Source of the DNA: Cupriavidus metallidurans CH34
GTDB lineage: Bacteria > Pseudomonadota > Gammaproteobacteria > Burkholderiales > Burkholderiaceae
Direction of reading: 5' to 3'
NCBI RefSeq assembly: GCF_000196015.1
Contig: NC_007972.2
Span: 107,460-171,459 of the forward strand
DNA: 64,000 bases
A program made the translations under genes and the position numbers. Positions 18,490 through 27,082 of this stretch are shown here, in pieces. Every line of letters starts with the position of its first letter. Position 1 is the stretch's first letter. Under the pieces are notes generated by a model. That model made no database searches. It had not been told where the DNA came from and saw only the letters and a program-made list of their open reading frames with translations.

Positions 18490-18544
18490 GCTGGCGGTAT
18501 GCTACTCTAATTGAGAATTAGAACTATATAGGGCAGAGTGCAGC

Positions 18545-19291
18545 GTGAAACCAGATTACTCGTTCGAGAATCAGTTGAAGTCTCTTGAACATGAGGCCAA
18601 CGTCATTGCCAACTATACGTATGCGGAGATGACCATTCAGCATGCCGCGTCGCAATCTAAAAAACTGCTAGACCACTTAAACGAAACCCCCACCTTCTGG
18701 ATATCCTGCACCGCCGCCTTACAATCAGCCGCATATATTGCACTCGGTAGAGTTTTCGATCAAAAATCTCCTTACAACCTCGAAGCGCTCATGATTTCGA
18801 TGGAGCGCGATTTGACGATCTTCGGTCGAGATGCTCTTGCTCACCGCAAGCGCAATGGTGCGACGAGCGACCCAGCGTGGCTGGATGCCTACCTTTCCGC
18901 CGCGCACTATCCAACTAAGGCGGACGTTGCACGCCTGAGGCGAAATATTGAGAAATACCGGTGCGTCTATGAGCGCGCCATTATGCCGGTTCGCCATCAG
19001 TATCTCGCTCATCGGCAAGCGCACGGAAACACAAAAGTTCAAGCACTGTTTGCGCGCGGTAAAGTCGCTGACCTGTGGCGCCTGTCAACGTTCTTGGTCC
19101 GCTTGCACTCTGCGCTGTGGGGCTTGTTGCACAACGGTCGGAAGCCGTTACTTACGCCGGTTCGCTTCTCGGTAAATCGCATCTACGCCGATAGCTCCAG
19201 GAACTCAAGGCCGCATGAGCAAATTGTTCGGGAGACGCGAGCACTAATGAAGGCACTGGAACAGCTACCCAAGTCTAGCTTTCGGTCATAG
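18545..19291 (+). CDS. AbiU2-like HEPN-domain protein
   Basis: 248 residues from GTG 18545. Mostly helical, with the motif VRHQYLAHRQ (R-x5-H) in the second half. This matches the active-site motif of HEPN ribonucleases and the way AbiU2-type proteins read (R..YLAHR). Base composition is lower in GC than its neighbours, suggesting separate acquisition. Abortive-infection activity is inferred from the motif and the accessory setting; no adjacent antitoxin was identified. Confidence 0.6.
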   Translation: MKPDYSFENQLKSLEHEANVIANYTYAEMTIQHAASQSKKLLDHLNETPTFWISCTAALQSAAYIALGRVFDQKSPYNLEALMISMERDLTIFGRDALAHRKRNGATSDPAWLDAYLSAAHYPTKADVARLRRNIEKYRCVYERAIMPVRHQYLAHRQAHGNTKVQALFARGKVADLWRLSTFLVRLHSALWGLLHNGRKPLLTPVRFSVNRIYADSSRNSRPHEQIVRETRALMKALEQLPKSSFRS

Positions 19292-19683
19292 GGGGTTTAT
19301 CAAGAAATCGATGCACCCTCCTACATCGCGCCTGCCGAAGCCTCTATCCCGCGAACCTCGATTTCGCCCCGGAAGAATCGGCCTCGGACAACGTAGCCAG
19401 CCCCCCGCGCTGCTGTTCGCATAGGCGGCGCGGGCGCTCGGCTGGCCTTTATCTCTATCGCGGGGGTCGCCAGCATGTAAGGGACTGGCCCGCGTCTCGA
19501 TCTTGACGGCGTCGAGCTGCCGAACTCTTGCCGATGGCGCCCCGGCGAGTTCTGCCTGCCAGTGCGGGCGCCGCTCGATAGTAGACCGACCGGTTGTCTT
19601 ATGGTCAACGCCGTCCCGCGCATGCCGCTCCCCTTTCAAACGGCAACGCGCGGCAATGAACGGTGCGCGGGACACTTCTCCCC
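19292..19683. other. Intergenic or degraded region
   Basis: About 390 bases between converging genes. Two overlapping minus-strand open frames exist, but their composition (Arg/Ser/Pro-rich) looks like shadow or decayed sequence. No hairpin or RNA gene was recognised. Confidence 0.4.
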
Positions 19684-20820
19684 TCAAGCCTCGGTGTCGG
19701 CGCCGGGGCTTTTGCCCACCATCACTTCCCGCATGCTTTGCTCGATCATGGCACGCAAGGTGTGCTCGGTATCGAGCTCGCACCACGGGTGCTTGTTGTC
19801 TTCAGTTTCCATCGTGAAGTCGAATGCAAATGGGTCATGTAACACATAGGCGTCAATCTGCCGCATACGCTGCAAGTCTCCCTCTGATATTTCGAAACGG
19901 CCGGCATCGGCGAGTGTTTTCTTGAACGCCAAGGGAAACAACATGGAGGCGAAAGCGAGATGCGTGTGGACCGGCCAGACGAAGCGGCGCACCTCGCGCG
20001 AGAGGCCGTGCGCGGACTGCCCGCGTACTTGGCAAAACTCGCTGGCCCATGCTGTTAGCGGCCTCGTCACGTGCTGGTATTTCCCTTTCCAATCATCGGC
20101 AAGCGGCCCGTTACCTTGCATGTCAGCGTGATAGGGAAAGGTCCGGTCGAGCGCATCGATAAATTTCTTGCAGTTGTTGCTAAAGCCGAAGAGCCATTCG
20201 AACGCGCAATACAGCAAGACGGCCTCGGTATGGTCTGGCATGTCGCGCGAATCGGTATTCGCCGCGCAATAGTCTTCGATGGCACTGCGCCAGTGCGGCG
20301 GCATGTCCGGCATCAACGCGCATAGCAAGTGCTCGTCAATGGAAAACCACGACCGGCTGACGTGGTGCGGTCGATGAAAGGCAAACTCATCGGTGCCCCA
20401 ACTGTGCAAACCTTTGCCGTCGCGCCGCCTTGTGTGAAATCCGAACCGGTTTGCCTCACCCGCTCGATACCGCTGGATGACGAGCTTATAGGTATCGGTA
20501 TTCGTGTAGGCCACCGTGAATAGCCGGCGATTCGCAAGCGCGGCGAAGGCGACGAGCTTTTGCAAGGCCCACAGCCATTGCGCCCGATCCTCGATATCCA
20601 TACCCGTCTGCCAATCGCCGAACTCGACCAGGGTAGCGGCGCGAATCGGGTGCCTCGGATGCTCGGCATACGCTCCGAGTACCGCCTCAATATCGGCTTG
20701 CGTTGCGTAGGGAAGATCGCCCGGCGCCTTGCCGAGCTCGTAAGGAATCAGGCGAAGCGCCCCGAAGCTGCGCGCTCCGTTGATGGCAACCCACGGGAAA
20801 AAGGCGATGGCCTTTGGCAT
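19684..20820 (-). CDS. Large hypothetical protein with HEPN-like RxxxxH motif
   Basis: 378 residues. The N-terminus MPKAIAFFPWVAINGARSFGALRLIPYELG suggests a beta-rich recognition domain. The middle is helical with EWLFGFSNNCKKFIDALDR, and the motif CQVRGQSAHGLSREVR gives R-x4-H followed by Gly, as in ApeA-like HEPN domains. It ends in an acidic tail. A single-gene defence ribonuclease is plausible but not shown. No transmembrane segment seen. Confidence 0.6.
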   Translation of the reverse strand: MPKAIAFFPWVAINGARSFGALRLIPYELGKAPGDLPYATQADIEAVLGAYAEHPRHPIRAATLVEFGDWQTGMDIEDRAQWLWALQKLVAFAALANRRLFTVAYTNTDTYKLVIQRYRAGEANRFGFHTRRRDGKGLHSWGTDEFAFHRPHHVSRSWFSIDEHLLCALMPDMPPHWRSAIEDYCAANTDSRDMPDHTEAVLLYCAFEWLFGFSNNCKKFIDALDRTFPYHADMQGNGPLADDWKGKYQHVTRPLTAWASEFCQVRGQSAHGLSREVRRFVWPVHTHLAFASMLFPLAFKKTLADAGRFEISEGDLQRMRQIDAYVLHDPFAFDFTMETEDNKHPWCELDTEHTLRAMIEQSMREVMVGKSPGADTEA

Positions 20821-21433
20821 GGCGACGGAGAGCCGGACGGCACCGGCCCAAGTGACGGTACGGCGATTCTACCGCGCGGGGTGTGAAGCCCTGCGGCTAT
20901 GCCCGGGCAAGCCGGAAGGAATTTGCCACAAGCGCGATTCCGAGGATAGGAGTGGTGGTAGGTAGGGTACGGGGCGAGATCGCGTGTTTCGGCGGCTTCT
21001 CCGGCTTACGAACATCCGCCCCGCCTCAAGCCTGCGCCAAGCCCACGTGGACGCCCATCATGCCGAATGCCACCGGCTTGCTGCCAGCTTATGGAGAGAG
21101 GCGGCCGGCGTCGTGGTAGCCGGGGGATTGCTCGTATATTTGGCGTAGAATCCGCCCCGTTTCCAGCTTAGCTAAGTGATGCTTTGTAGCGTGTTTCTCA
21201 GCCAGCTAGAGGCTTAGATGACCCATGTATGTAGACAAACTCTACTCTGACGATGCGCTTCGCCGCATCCTAGCCAATGGCGTCGCGGCAAACGCGACGG
21301 CCGAATGGCCGTGGCTTCCCCCTTTAACCAGAGCCAGCGCTGGCGAGGCTTACAGGAAATCCGGGGGAAGCGTGCCTGCAACTTTGGCTATGTTTCATCG
21401 TGCCAAAAGCGCCACCACCCACAATATCGGCCA
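20821..21433. other. Intergenic region next to integrase 3' end
   Basis: About 610 bases with no gene I can support. A plus-strand frame starting at 21225 (MYVDKLYSDDALRRILANGV) is plausible for its first 60 codons but then runs antisense through the integrase gene. As the flank of a site-specific recombinase gene, this is one candidate place for an attachment site; no tRNA 3' end or obvious direct repeat was found. Confidence 0.4.
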
Positions 21434-22588
21434 TTACGTGTCCCGCTTCGACAACACGCGATATAGCTTGGCGCGCGAAATGCCCAATGCCTTCGCCGCA
21501 GCGGCTTTGTTACCGTCGGCTTGCGCAATTGCCGCCTCGATCTCTGCGACCGTGGGTTCGGGCCTGTCCTGGGCGCGCTGCGTTGCATACGTCGATAAGT
21601 ACGCGTTGGCCTTTGTCGCGCGGCTATGGCCTGCGGCCTCCACCACCTTTCGCATGGCCTCGTGGTGCGCAGCCGCGTCCTCAACCTTGCCCCCGCCCTT
21701 GACGGCAGCGGGCTGCCCGCTGTGACGCTGGTACATCTGCTGCAGATATTGGTGGCGAAGCCCGTGTGCCGTCACGCCAGCGCCATTCTTGGTGACACCA
21801 TGCTTCTCCAACACCGTATAGAAACGCCGGCGCCATTGCTTCTGCGTATAGGTCGCCGGGATGAGCGACTCCCTCCCAGGATTGGTCGCTTGCGCCAAGC
21901 GCGCGGCCTGCCCTAGCAGGTCGTACTGCCAGTCGAATTCGATAGGCACGCGTCTCGGCCGGCCGCCCTTGGTGCCATCGTGGACATGCAGCATGCCCGA
22001 TGGAAGGATGTCCAGAGCAGGACGCAGCCGCCAGCTTTCCTTCGCACGCAATCCAAATCCGGCCTCAAGTTTCAGCTGCAGCGCGACGTGCCGATCCGTC
22101 ACCTCAATCTCGGCAACCTTCGCCAGAGCATCGATCCCCTTGCCTTCCCAGGACCGATCTTCTTTCGCGACGTAGCCGCGAACGTAACCCTCCGGGCGCG
22201 CCGTGTAGTCGTCGATCCGTCCCACCATGTTGACCTTGCCCATCCACGACATGAAGGCGCGCAGATGCGTCAGCCGCAACTCTACAGTGCCGACATTCAG
22301 CTTGCGATCTTCTACCCAGTAGCGGACAAGCCAGCGAACGTGCTTCTGCCGGATTGCATACGGCGATGTCACCGCCATTCCACCGATGCGCCGTAACTCC
22401 ACCATCATCGCAAGAAGCGCCTGCGCCCTCTGGCGTTGAGACATCTGCGACAGCGACCGGCCGCTGACTCGCGTGCCGCTGTGCGGTAGGTGAAGGTGCT
22501 CGCTCGCCAATACCGCGAATTCGGCCTTGAAACGTTCGGGCAGGTTGTACTGGTCCAGGATTGGTCGAAGGTTGATTGTCTTCAGCAT
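21434..22588 (-). CDS. Tyrosine recombinase/integrase with C-terminal Fis-like HTH
   Basis: 384 residues. The catalytic domain is recognisable: Arg181 in GFGLRAKES, HGLRH (His275, Arg278), GHS (320-322) and a Tyr at 330 or 334 (AYLSTYAT). The N-terminal half has a SAM-like core-binding domain (RLTHLRAFMSWMGKV). Residues 345-380 (TVAEIEAAIAQADGNKAAAAKALGISRAKLYRVL, shown here only for its start and end) form a Fis/NtrC-type helix-turn-helix, unusual for this family. Such integrases occur on ICEs and large plasmids; it probably integrates, excises or resolves the element carrying the transfer genes. Confidence 0.85.
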   Translation of the reverse strand: MLKTINLRPILDQYNLPERFKAEFAVLASEHLHLPHSGTRVSGRSLSQMSQRQRAQALLAMMVELRRIGGMAVTSPYAIRQKHVRWLVRYWVEDRKLNVGTVELRLTHLRAFMSWMGKVNMVGRIDDYTARPEGYVRGYVAKEDRSWEGKGIDALAKVAEIEVTDRHVALQLKLEAGFGLRAKESWRLRPALDILPSGMLHVHDGTKGGRPRRVPIEFDWQYDLLGQAARLAQATNPGRESLIPATYTQKQWRRRFYTVLEKHGVTKNGAGVTAHGLRHQYLQQMYQRHSGQPAAVKGGGKVEDAAAHHEAMRKVVEAAGHSRATKANAYLSTYATQRAQDRPEPTVAEIEAAIAQADGNKAAAAKALGISRAKLYRVLSKRDT

Positions 22589-23272
22589 GACGGATTCCTA
22601 TTCGCGCTAAGCGCATCCCGCCGGCCGCGCAAATCTGCGCAACCCAATTCTCGGCGGCGCCAACCCCGAATTGGCCCTGCCCGCTTGGTGCACCGGGGTA
22701 CCACCCCCAGCTTGCCGGCCCACCCTGCCGGTCCTACAACCACTCTTCCGGTCCTTTAGCGATGCCAAACCGATCGGCCCTGAGCATGGAAGCAATGCGT
22801 CGTGACCGTCCGCTTCGCGAACATGCAAGGCTCTCGCCTCACGCACCGCTTGCGCGGCCACCCTATCCGGTGCATCTCTGGATGCGAGCCTGCCTTCGCG
22901 TGGATTGCGTCCACACGCCTGCGGCCCTTGCCGTGATGGGTGATTACCTGTTGCGCCGTTCTGGTACCGGTGGCGCCCCCCGGATCGATATTTGCTCAGA
23001 AGCCTGCGTTCGCCGTCATTCGGCACGCAAAGCAGCTCCCCACCCCAAAGTCAGATCATCCCCGCCGCAGTGTTTTGGGCTTCGTGATCCGCACCCAGCC
23101 ACGCGGCTGTAAGGGTGTCGGGCATACGCGGAATTTCCACAGAGCACCTGTCCGGTGTCCGGCTTCGGAATTGTCCGCACTACGGTCTATTTTCACAAAC
23201 AGACCGCCAATCGGCTTGGTATCGCGGTGTCCGGTGTCCTCACTATCCGACACGGTCCACTTGATTTGATTG

Positions 23273-23398
23273 AAAAAAAAGCCGGTGCAATTTCCGGCAT
23301 GAACAGTGAGCCCTGCAGTACCCCTCCGTACGGAAGGATCGAAGGCCGTTTTGTGCCGCGCAATGGCGGCGGAGTCGATGCGTCGGGGACGCGGTAGG
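23273..23398 (-). ncRNA. Candidate small RNA upstream of parM-like gene
   Basis: On the minus strand, TTGCCA (23430-23435) and TATGCT (23406-23411) are spaced by 18 bases, like a sigma-70 promoter. About 100 bases later a hairpin GCCGG-8-CCGGC (23281-23298) is followed by eight T residues (23280-23273), a typical intrinsic terminator. The transcript of about 125 bases also contains the hairpin-forming CCTTCCGTACGGAGG and has no good reading frame. Existence and role are inferred from signals only. Confidence 0.4.
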
Positions 23399-23508
23399 TG
23401 CGCCAAGCATAAACCACGGAACGAATCACTGGCAACGTATCACACCGCAAATCGATCAGCTTTCGGCGCTTGACTTCGGCTTTTCAACGGTAGAGTGGGT
23501 GATAGCGA

Positions 23509-23650
23509 TGTGCCACGAAGTCGGTCCACGTCGGAGCAGGTGGGACTTGGGCAAATCAAGTGCCACCATGTGCCATCAAAGTCCTCGGACATGGTGGCAC
23601 TAGATAGGACATGGCGCCGCCAAGTGCCACTTGGTGGGACTTGCTCGGAC
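23509..23650. repeat. Palindromic repeat cluster upstream of parM-like gene
   Basis: Contains a perfect 13-bp inverted repeat, AGTGCCACCATGT (23559-23571) and ACATGGTGGCACT (23589-23601), with a 17-base spacer; a perfect palindrome CAAGTGCCACTTG (23621-23633); two AAGTGCCAC words (23558, 23622); and two GGTGGGACTTG words (23539, 23633). It lies 65 bases before the parM-like ATG, so it is likely a partition centromere and/or autoregulatory operator. Related words recur at 61745-61985. Confidence 0.7.
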
Positions 23651-23716
23651 CAGGACGCAGACTCTCTCCCGATGGAGCATCGACCGAAACAAACTCAATC
23701 CATCAAGGTAGCTGAC

Positions 23717-24742
23717 ATGAAACAACAGAACGAACTTATCAAGCACCCGACCATCGCCATCGACGTAGGCTACGGCAATACGAAAACCGCTTGGGCAATG
23801 GGCGCCGAGATCGCAACGAACATGTTCCCGTCGCTTGCTCCGCTCGCAGCAAACAGCTCCCTCAACGCCTTCGGCGGGGGCGTGTTCAAAGGCCGGAATG
23901 TCCTCAACGTCGAAGTTGACGGTGCGCGGTATGAGGTCGGCCCCGGCGTATCGATCAGTGGCGCGCATGTGCACACCGGCCGTTCGCTATCTGAGGACTT
24001 CGCGACCACCGCCGGCTACGCCGCTCTACTGGCAGGAGCGTTGCACTACGCCGGCGCGCGCGAAGTGGACCGTCTCGTGCTCGGCCTGCCGGTCCACAAC
24101 ACGCAAAAGTATGCAGCCCACCTCAAAGAGCGTTTCGCAGGCACGCACAATTTTGGGTGGGGAGACATACATGTCGGTAGCGTGCTGCCACTGCCCCAAC
24201 CGCTTGGCACACTCATTCACTATATTCAGCAACGCGGCAAACAATACGACCCCGACAACTCGTATCTTGTCATCGATGTTGGCTATTTCACGACCGACTG
24301 GGTGGTCGCCCGCGGCTACACGGTCGACGACACGCGCAGCGGTGGCGTTCCAGGCGGCGCAGCGCGCATCTATCAGCAGGTCGCAAGCCTGATCACTGCC
24401 GACCGCAACCAACCGGATGTCGGCATCGAGCGCATCGACCAGGCCATTAGGGACGCCAAGCCGCTCGTGTATTTTGGGGAGGATCTGGATATGGGACCGT
24501 ATCTGTCTGAAGCGATGGCGCTCACGAATCAGCCCGTAAAGGAAATCCAGACGCGCGTCGGCCGAACCGACGACTTGCGTGCCATCATCCTGACCGGCGG
24601 CGGCGCGCAGCTCTATGCACCGGCCATTCGCGCTGCGTTTCCCCTGAACCCCATCCACATGATGGACTCTCCCTGTTTCGCGAATGTGCGCGGCTTCTAC
24701 ACGATCGGTGCCGCCACTCGGCAGGCAAGCCGAGCCGCGTAA
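23717..24742 (+). CDS. ParM/StbA-like actin-family plasmid segregation protein
   Basis: 341 residues from ATG 23717 (MKQQNELIKHPTIAIDVGYG). Actin-fold signatures: phosphate-1 IAIDVGYGNTKTAW at the N-terminus, phosphate-2 YLVIDVGYFTTDWV, and adenosine loop AIILTGGGAQLYAPA. It would polymerise with ATP to push element copies apart during segregation. The next gene, 9 bases later, fits the DNA-binding adaptor, and the repeat cluster upstream fits the centromere. The longer frame from 23495 runs through that repeat cluster and is unlikely to be translated. Confidence 0.88.
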   Translation: MKQQNELIKHPTIAIDVGYGNTKTAWAMGAEIATNMFPSLAPLAANSSLNAFGGGVFKGRNVLNVEVDGARYEVGPGVSISGAHVHTGRSLSEDFATTAGYAALLAGALHYAGAREVDRLVLGLPVHNTQKYAAHLKERFAGTHNFGWGDIHVGSVLPLPQPLGTLIHYIQQRGKQYDPDNSYLVIDVGYFTTDWVVARGYTVDDTRSGGVPGGAARIYQQVASLITADRNQPDVGIERIDQAIRDAKPLVYFGEDLDMGPYLSEAMALTNQPVKEIQTRVGRTDDLRAIILTGGGAQLYAPAIRAAFPLNPIHMMDSPCFANVRGFYTIGAATRQASRAA

Positions 24743-24751
24743 GGTAAGGCC

Positions 24752-25171
24752 ATGGATAAGGTTCAAATGACCGTGACGCTGGTCGAGCCAGATTTGCTCG
24801 CTTACCTGCGTCAGTTCTCAGATCCACGAGAGCGGTCCTTCATGCTGCGCATGTTGGCATTGCGGGGACTCCAGTCAGGACGGGCCAGCGGGCAAGAGGC
24901 CGTGGTCTGGCCACCAGTGTCAGGTTCACCGGCGGGCGGCCTAGATTCCACGCCAGTGCGGACGCCTGCTCCCATAACTCAGGAGCCGATAATGCGAGGT
25001 GCCGTGCCTCGACCACACAACGAGGCACCGCTATCAGTGCCGACGGTAGCTGCGCCTCCTGCAGCGACAGGACCAATGCAAGGCGCGATGGAGGGGAATG
25101 ATAGCGACCTCGTCGACCCCTTGGCCGGCATCGACATTGGAGCGCTTAATGACGCTATGGCCCGGTACTAG
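24752..25171 (+). CDS. ParR/StbB-like partner of the actin homologue
   Basis: 139 residues. The N-terminus VTLVEPDLLAYLRQFSDPRERSFMLRMLALRG reads like the short DNA-binding domain of StbB/ParR-type adaptors. It is followed by a Pro/Ala-rich linker and a short acidic C-terminus (DLVDPLAGIDIGALNDAMARY), a place where such adaptors touch the actin filament. It is coupled to the actin gene with 9 bases between. The call rests largely on context and size. Confidence 0.6.
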   Translation: MDKVQMTVTLVEPDLLAYLRQFSDPRERSFMLRMLALRGLQSGRASGQEAVVWPPVSGSPAGGLDSTPVRTPAPITQEPIMRGAVPRPHNEAPLSVPTVAAPPAATGPMQGAMEGNDSDLVDPLAGIDIGALNDAMARY

Positions 25172-25233
25172 CCTAGGGCTTGACCGCCAACAGTTATGTG
25201 GCAAGCTACAGAAAACCTGACGGAGAGATCCAC

Positions 25234-25365
25234 ATGAAATTTTTCGACTTCCTCTCGACCAACCATGACATTAATCGATTCGTTTTCGGCACCGTGATCT
25301 GCTACTGCGTGGTGGAAGCTGTCGTGGCAGTCTACCGAGGTGCCAAGGCACGCAAGAAAGCGTAG
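25234..25365 (+). CDS. Small single-pass membrane protein
   Basis: 43 residues from ATG 25234 (MKFFDFLSTNHDINRFVFGT) with GGAGAG upstream. A hydrophobic segment FVFGTVICYCVVEAVVAVY is followed by a basic end RGAKARKKA, giving an N-out/C-in prediction. A longer start at 25180 lacks a ribosome site. Last gene of the parM transcription unit before the terminator at 25394. Function unknown. Confidence 0.6.
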   Translation: MKFFDFLSTNHDINRFVFGTVICYCVVEAVVAVYRGAKARKKA

Positions 25366-25393
25366 GCCAAGTGCGCACGCCACAAAAAAAAAA

Positions 25394-25420
25394 CCCAGCG
25401 ATATGATCGCTGGGCTTTTT
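25394..25420. terminator. Bidirectional intrinsic terminator
   Basis: Stem CCCAGCGAT (25394-25402) / ATCGCTGGG (25406-25414), loop ATG, flanked by ten A residues to the left and CTTTTTG to the right. Works in principle for both the plus-strand parM unit and the minus-strand unit ending at 25441. Confidence 0.9.
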
Positions 25421-25440
25421 GTTTAAGGTTTGGGCTCACA

Positions 25441-25632
25441 TCAGTGAAGCGTGCCAGGGGCAAGGCAGAAATCCACCGCCGATTCATACGAAAGATTGCT
25501 TTCGACCAGCGTGAAGCTGTTGCTTGCGTCCTTCCTGTAGACGTGGAAGAACTGTGCCTCTGACTTCCACGCTTGGACATCCTGAGTTGCAGTGCTCCGC
25601 ATGGCTTGGATGTGCAGCTTGTTCACGATCAT
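25441..25632 (-). CDS. Small hypothetical protein
   Basis: 63 residues from ATG 25632 (MIVNKLHIQAMRSTATQDVQ), with AAAGGA upstream. Contains FFHVYRKDASNSFTLVESNLSYESA; no domain recognised. It is the last gene of the minus-strand primase/ssb unit and ends just before the shared terminator at 25394-25420. Longer in-frame starts up to 25707 lack a ribosome site. Confidence 0.6.
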   Translation of the reverse strand: MIVNKLHIQAMRSTATQDVQAWKSEAQFFHVYRKDASNSFTLVESNLSYESAVDFCLAPGTLH

Positions 25633-25749
25633 CGTAAATCCTTTCTGTGGCATTGCATTCTCCGTTGAGACTGCCACAAGGGAATCCGCCCCTGTGGGCG
25701 AACCCACAGGGCAGAAATTGAGGCTTGCCGCGTATGCGGCGGAAGAAAA

Positions 25750-26817
25750 CTAGGCGGCGACCGCCTGCTGCGAGATCTCGCGCAACTGATAGACCGTGCG
25801 CCATTCGTCGCAAAAATCGCTGCCCCGAACCTTCGGTCGATGCAGCACAACGTTGAAGCCTTCACGCCGAAGGCGCTTTTGCAGCGTGAGCGCGTCGGCC
25901 ATGCCTGGCGATTTCCCAGTCTTCGCATCGACCTTGTCAAAGTCAGCGAAGATGTGCACCGTGTGAATCCCAAGGTCGTTCGGTACCACGAACTTGCTCA
26001 TCAGCACTCGGTTCAGGCAAGACCAGGTCGGCACGCGAAACAGCATGTATGCGGCGTAGGCATTCTCGATGCCTTCGGCCACACCGATTTCGCCATGACG
26101 CGGCGCCATCAATCGGACAGCGCCCCCATCCAGCGGCAGCGCGCCCGTGTAGTTGCGCTTGCTAGGCAGGATCTCCCCATCATCCGACACGACTATTGCT
26201 TTCTCCGGCTTATCCGGATGCAACGACGTACGATGCACAGTGGCTAGCCTGCCATCTGCCAGCCTGTACTCGGCAATCATGGTCGGAAACTTCCCAACCA
26301 CCTTTCGCTCGTGCCAATAGTCCTGCTCGGCCATGCGTAGCGACTGCGGGATGGGGGCGCGTAGCCCCGGCACCCTTGCCGCGAGGTAGCGCATGGCTGC
26401 ATCGCCAGGTTGAACCGGCTTCGATTTGCTGACTTGCTTCATGACGCGCCTCATCAGCTCACTTGGCGGCACAACTTCGCGCGCCGGCACCCGTGCCGCA
26501 ACCGGAGGAAGTGGCTCGCTGCACTGTCCATTGAGCCGACGCTTCAGCTCCGAGTAGGACATGTTGGTGTATCGACGGATCAACTCTAGACCGTCGCCAC
26601 CAGCGGGACTGCCGTTATTGCACTTGCGACACACCCAGTCGCCGCGACCGCGGTTTCTGGTGTAAGAAAACCGGTCCTTGCCGCCACATATCGGGCAGGG
26701 ACCAGGGCGACCGCGCCAGAAGGCATCCGTGAGGATGCCGGCTGGCAGATACTGAGCGATGAGGGCGTCCCACTGCTCTGCCTTCCAGCTCTTCACAATC
26801 ACACTGATATCTTGCAT
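25750..26817 (-). CDS. DNA primase, zinc-finger/Toprim type
   Basis: 355 residues from ATG 26817 (MQDISVIVKSWKAEQWDALI). The N-terminal zinc-binding motif is CPICGGKDRFSY...WVCRKC. Toprim-like parts follow: VAEGIENAYAAYMLF and VHIFADFDKVDAKTGKS. These make primers for replication or for complementary-strand synthesis after conjugal transfer, as TraC-type primases do. It lies in a minus-strand unit behind ssb, a sensible partner. The ORF start at 26889 is less likely because it would cross a purine-poor leader. Confidence 0.85.
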   Translation of the reverse strand: MQDISVIVKSWKAEQWDALIAQYLPAGILTDAFWRGRPGPCPICGGKDRFSYTRNRGRGDWVCRKCNNGSPAGGDGLELIRRYTNMSYSELKRRLNGQCSEPLPPVAARVPAREVVPPSELMRRVMKQVSKSKPVQPGDAAMRYLAARVPGLRAPIPQSLRMAEQDYWHERKVVGKFPTMIAEYRLADGRLATVHRTSLHPDKPEKAIVVSDDGEILPSKRNYTGALPLDGGAVRLMAPRHGEIGVAEGIENAYAAYMLFRVPTWSCLNRVLMSKFVVPNDLGIHTVHIFADFDKVDAKTGKSPGMADALTLQKRLRREGFNVVLHRPKVRGSDFCDEWRTVYQLREISQQAVAA

Positions 26818-26983
26818 GGGATGACTCCTGAGGGAGTTGGTGGGTCGATGCCTGTAAAACAGGCGAAGGAACGCTTGCTCAAAAGACATCCCGGTTTAAC
26901 CAGAAGGTCTTTTCAGCATAGCGTCATGCGTAGGTGGAAGTGGGTGGATTGCGGCAAGGACCGCGCAGACAGGAGAGATGCCG

Positions 26984-27012
26984 CTACTTCTGCCGGATTC
27001 CGGCAGAAGTAG
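26984..27012. promoter_or_regulatory. Strong hairpin between ssb and primase gene
   Basis: Perfect 13-bp arms CTACTTCTGCCGG (26984-26996) and CCGGCAGAAGTAG (27000-27012) with a 3-base loop. It sits in the 265-base gap between the ssb stop and the primase start on the minus strand. No T-run on that strand, so it could be an mRNA processing or attenuation stem, or an operator. Confidence 0.55.
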
Positions 27013-27082
27013 GGAAAATATGCACGACACAGTGTGACCTGGCGGTCGATGGGACTATCGCCCGCCCTTCGTTCGATGCGCC

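Larger units (their letters stand above)
22589..23716. other. 1.1-kb mainly non-coding region between integrase and parM-like gene
   Basis: No strong gene. It contains repeated GCCGG and GTGTCCGG words (22680-22760 and 23150-23240), a minus-strand promoter/terminator pair outlining a possible small RNA (23273-23411), and the palindromic repeat cluster 23509-23650. A weak plus-strand frame 22762-23112 (CLRVDCVHTPAALAVMGDYLLRR) cannot be supported. Such a region could hold an origin, centromere or attachment site. Confidence 0.5.

Noticed and set aside
19321..19623. Minus-strand 100-codon frame between the HEPN-like genes
   Set aside because: Overlaps another minus-strand frame with similar Arg/Ser-rich composition and lacks any recognised motif or ribosome site.
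21225..21725. Plus-strand open frame next to the integrase
   Set aside because: The first 60 codons look plausible but the rest is antisense to the integrase catalytic domain; no domain recognised.
22762..23112. Plus-strand open frame in the integrase-parM gap
   Set aside because: No ribosome site, no domain, overlapped by equally long frames on the other strand; cannot be supported as a gene.
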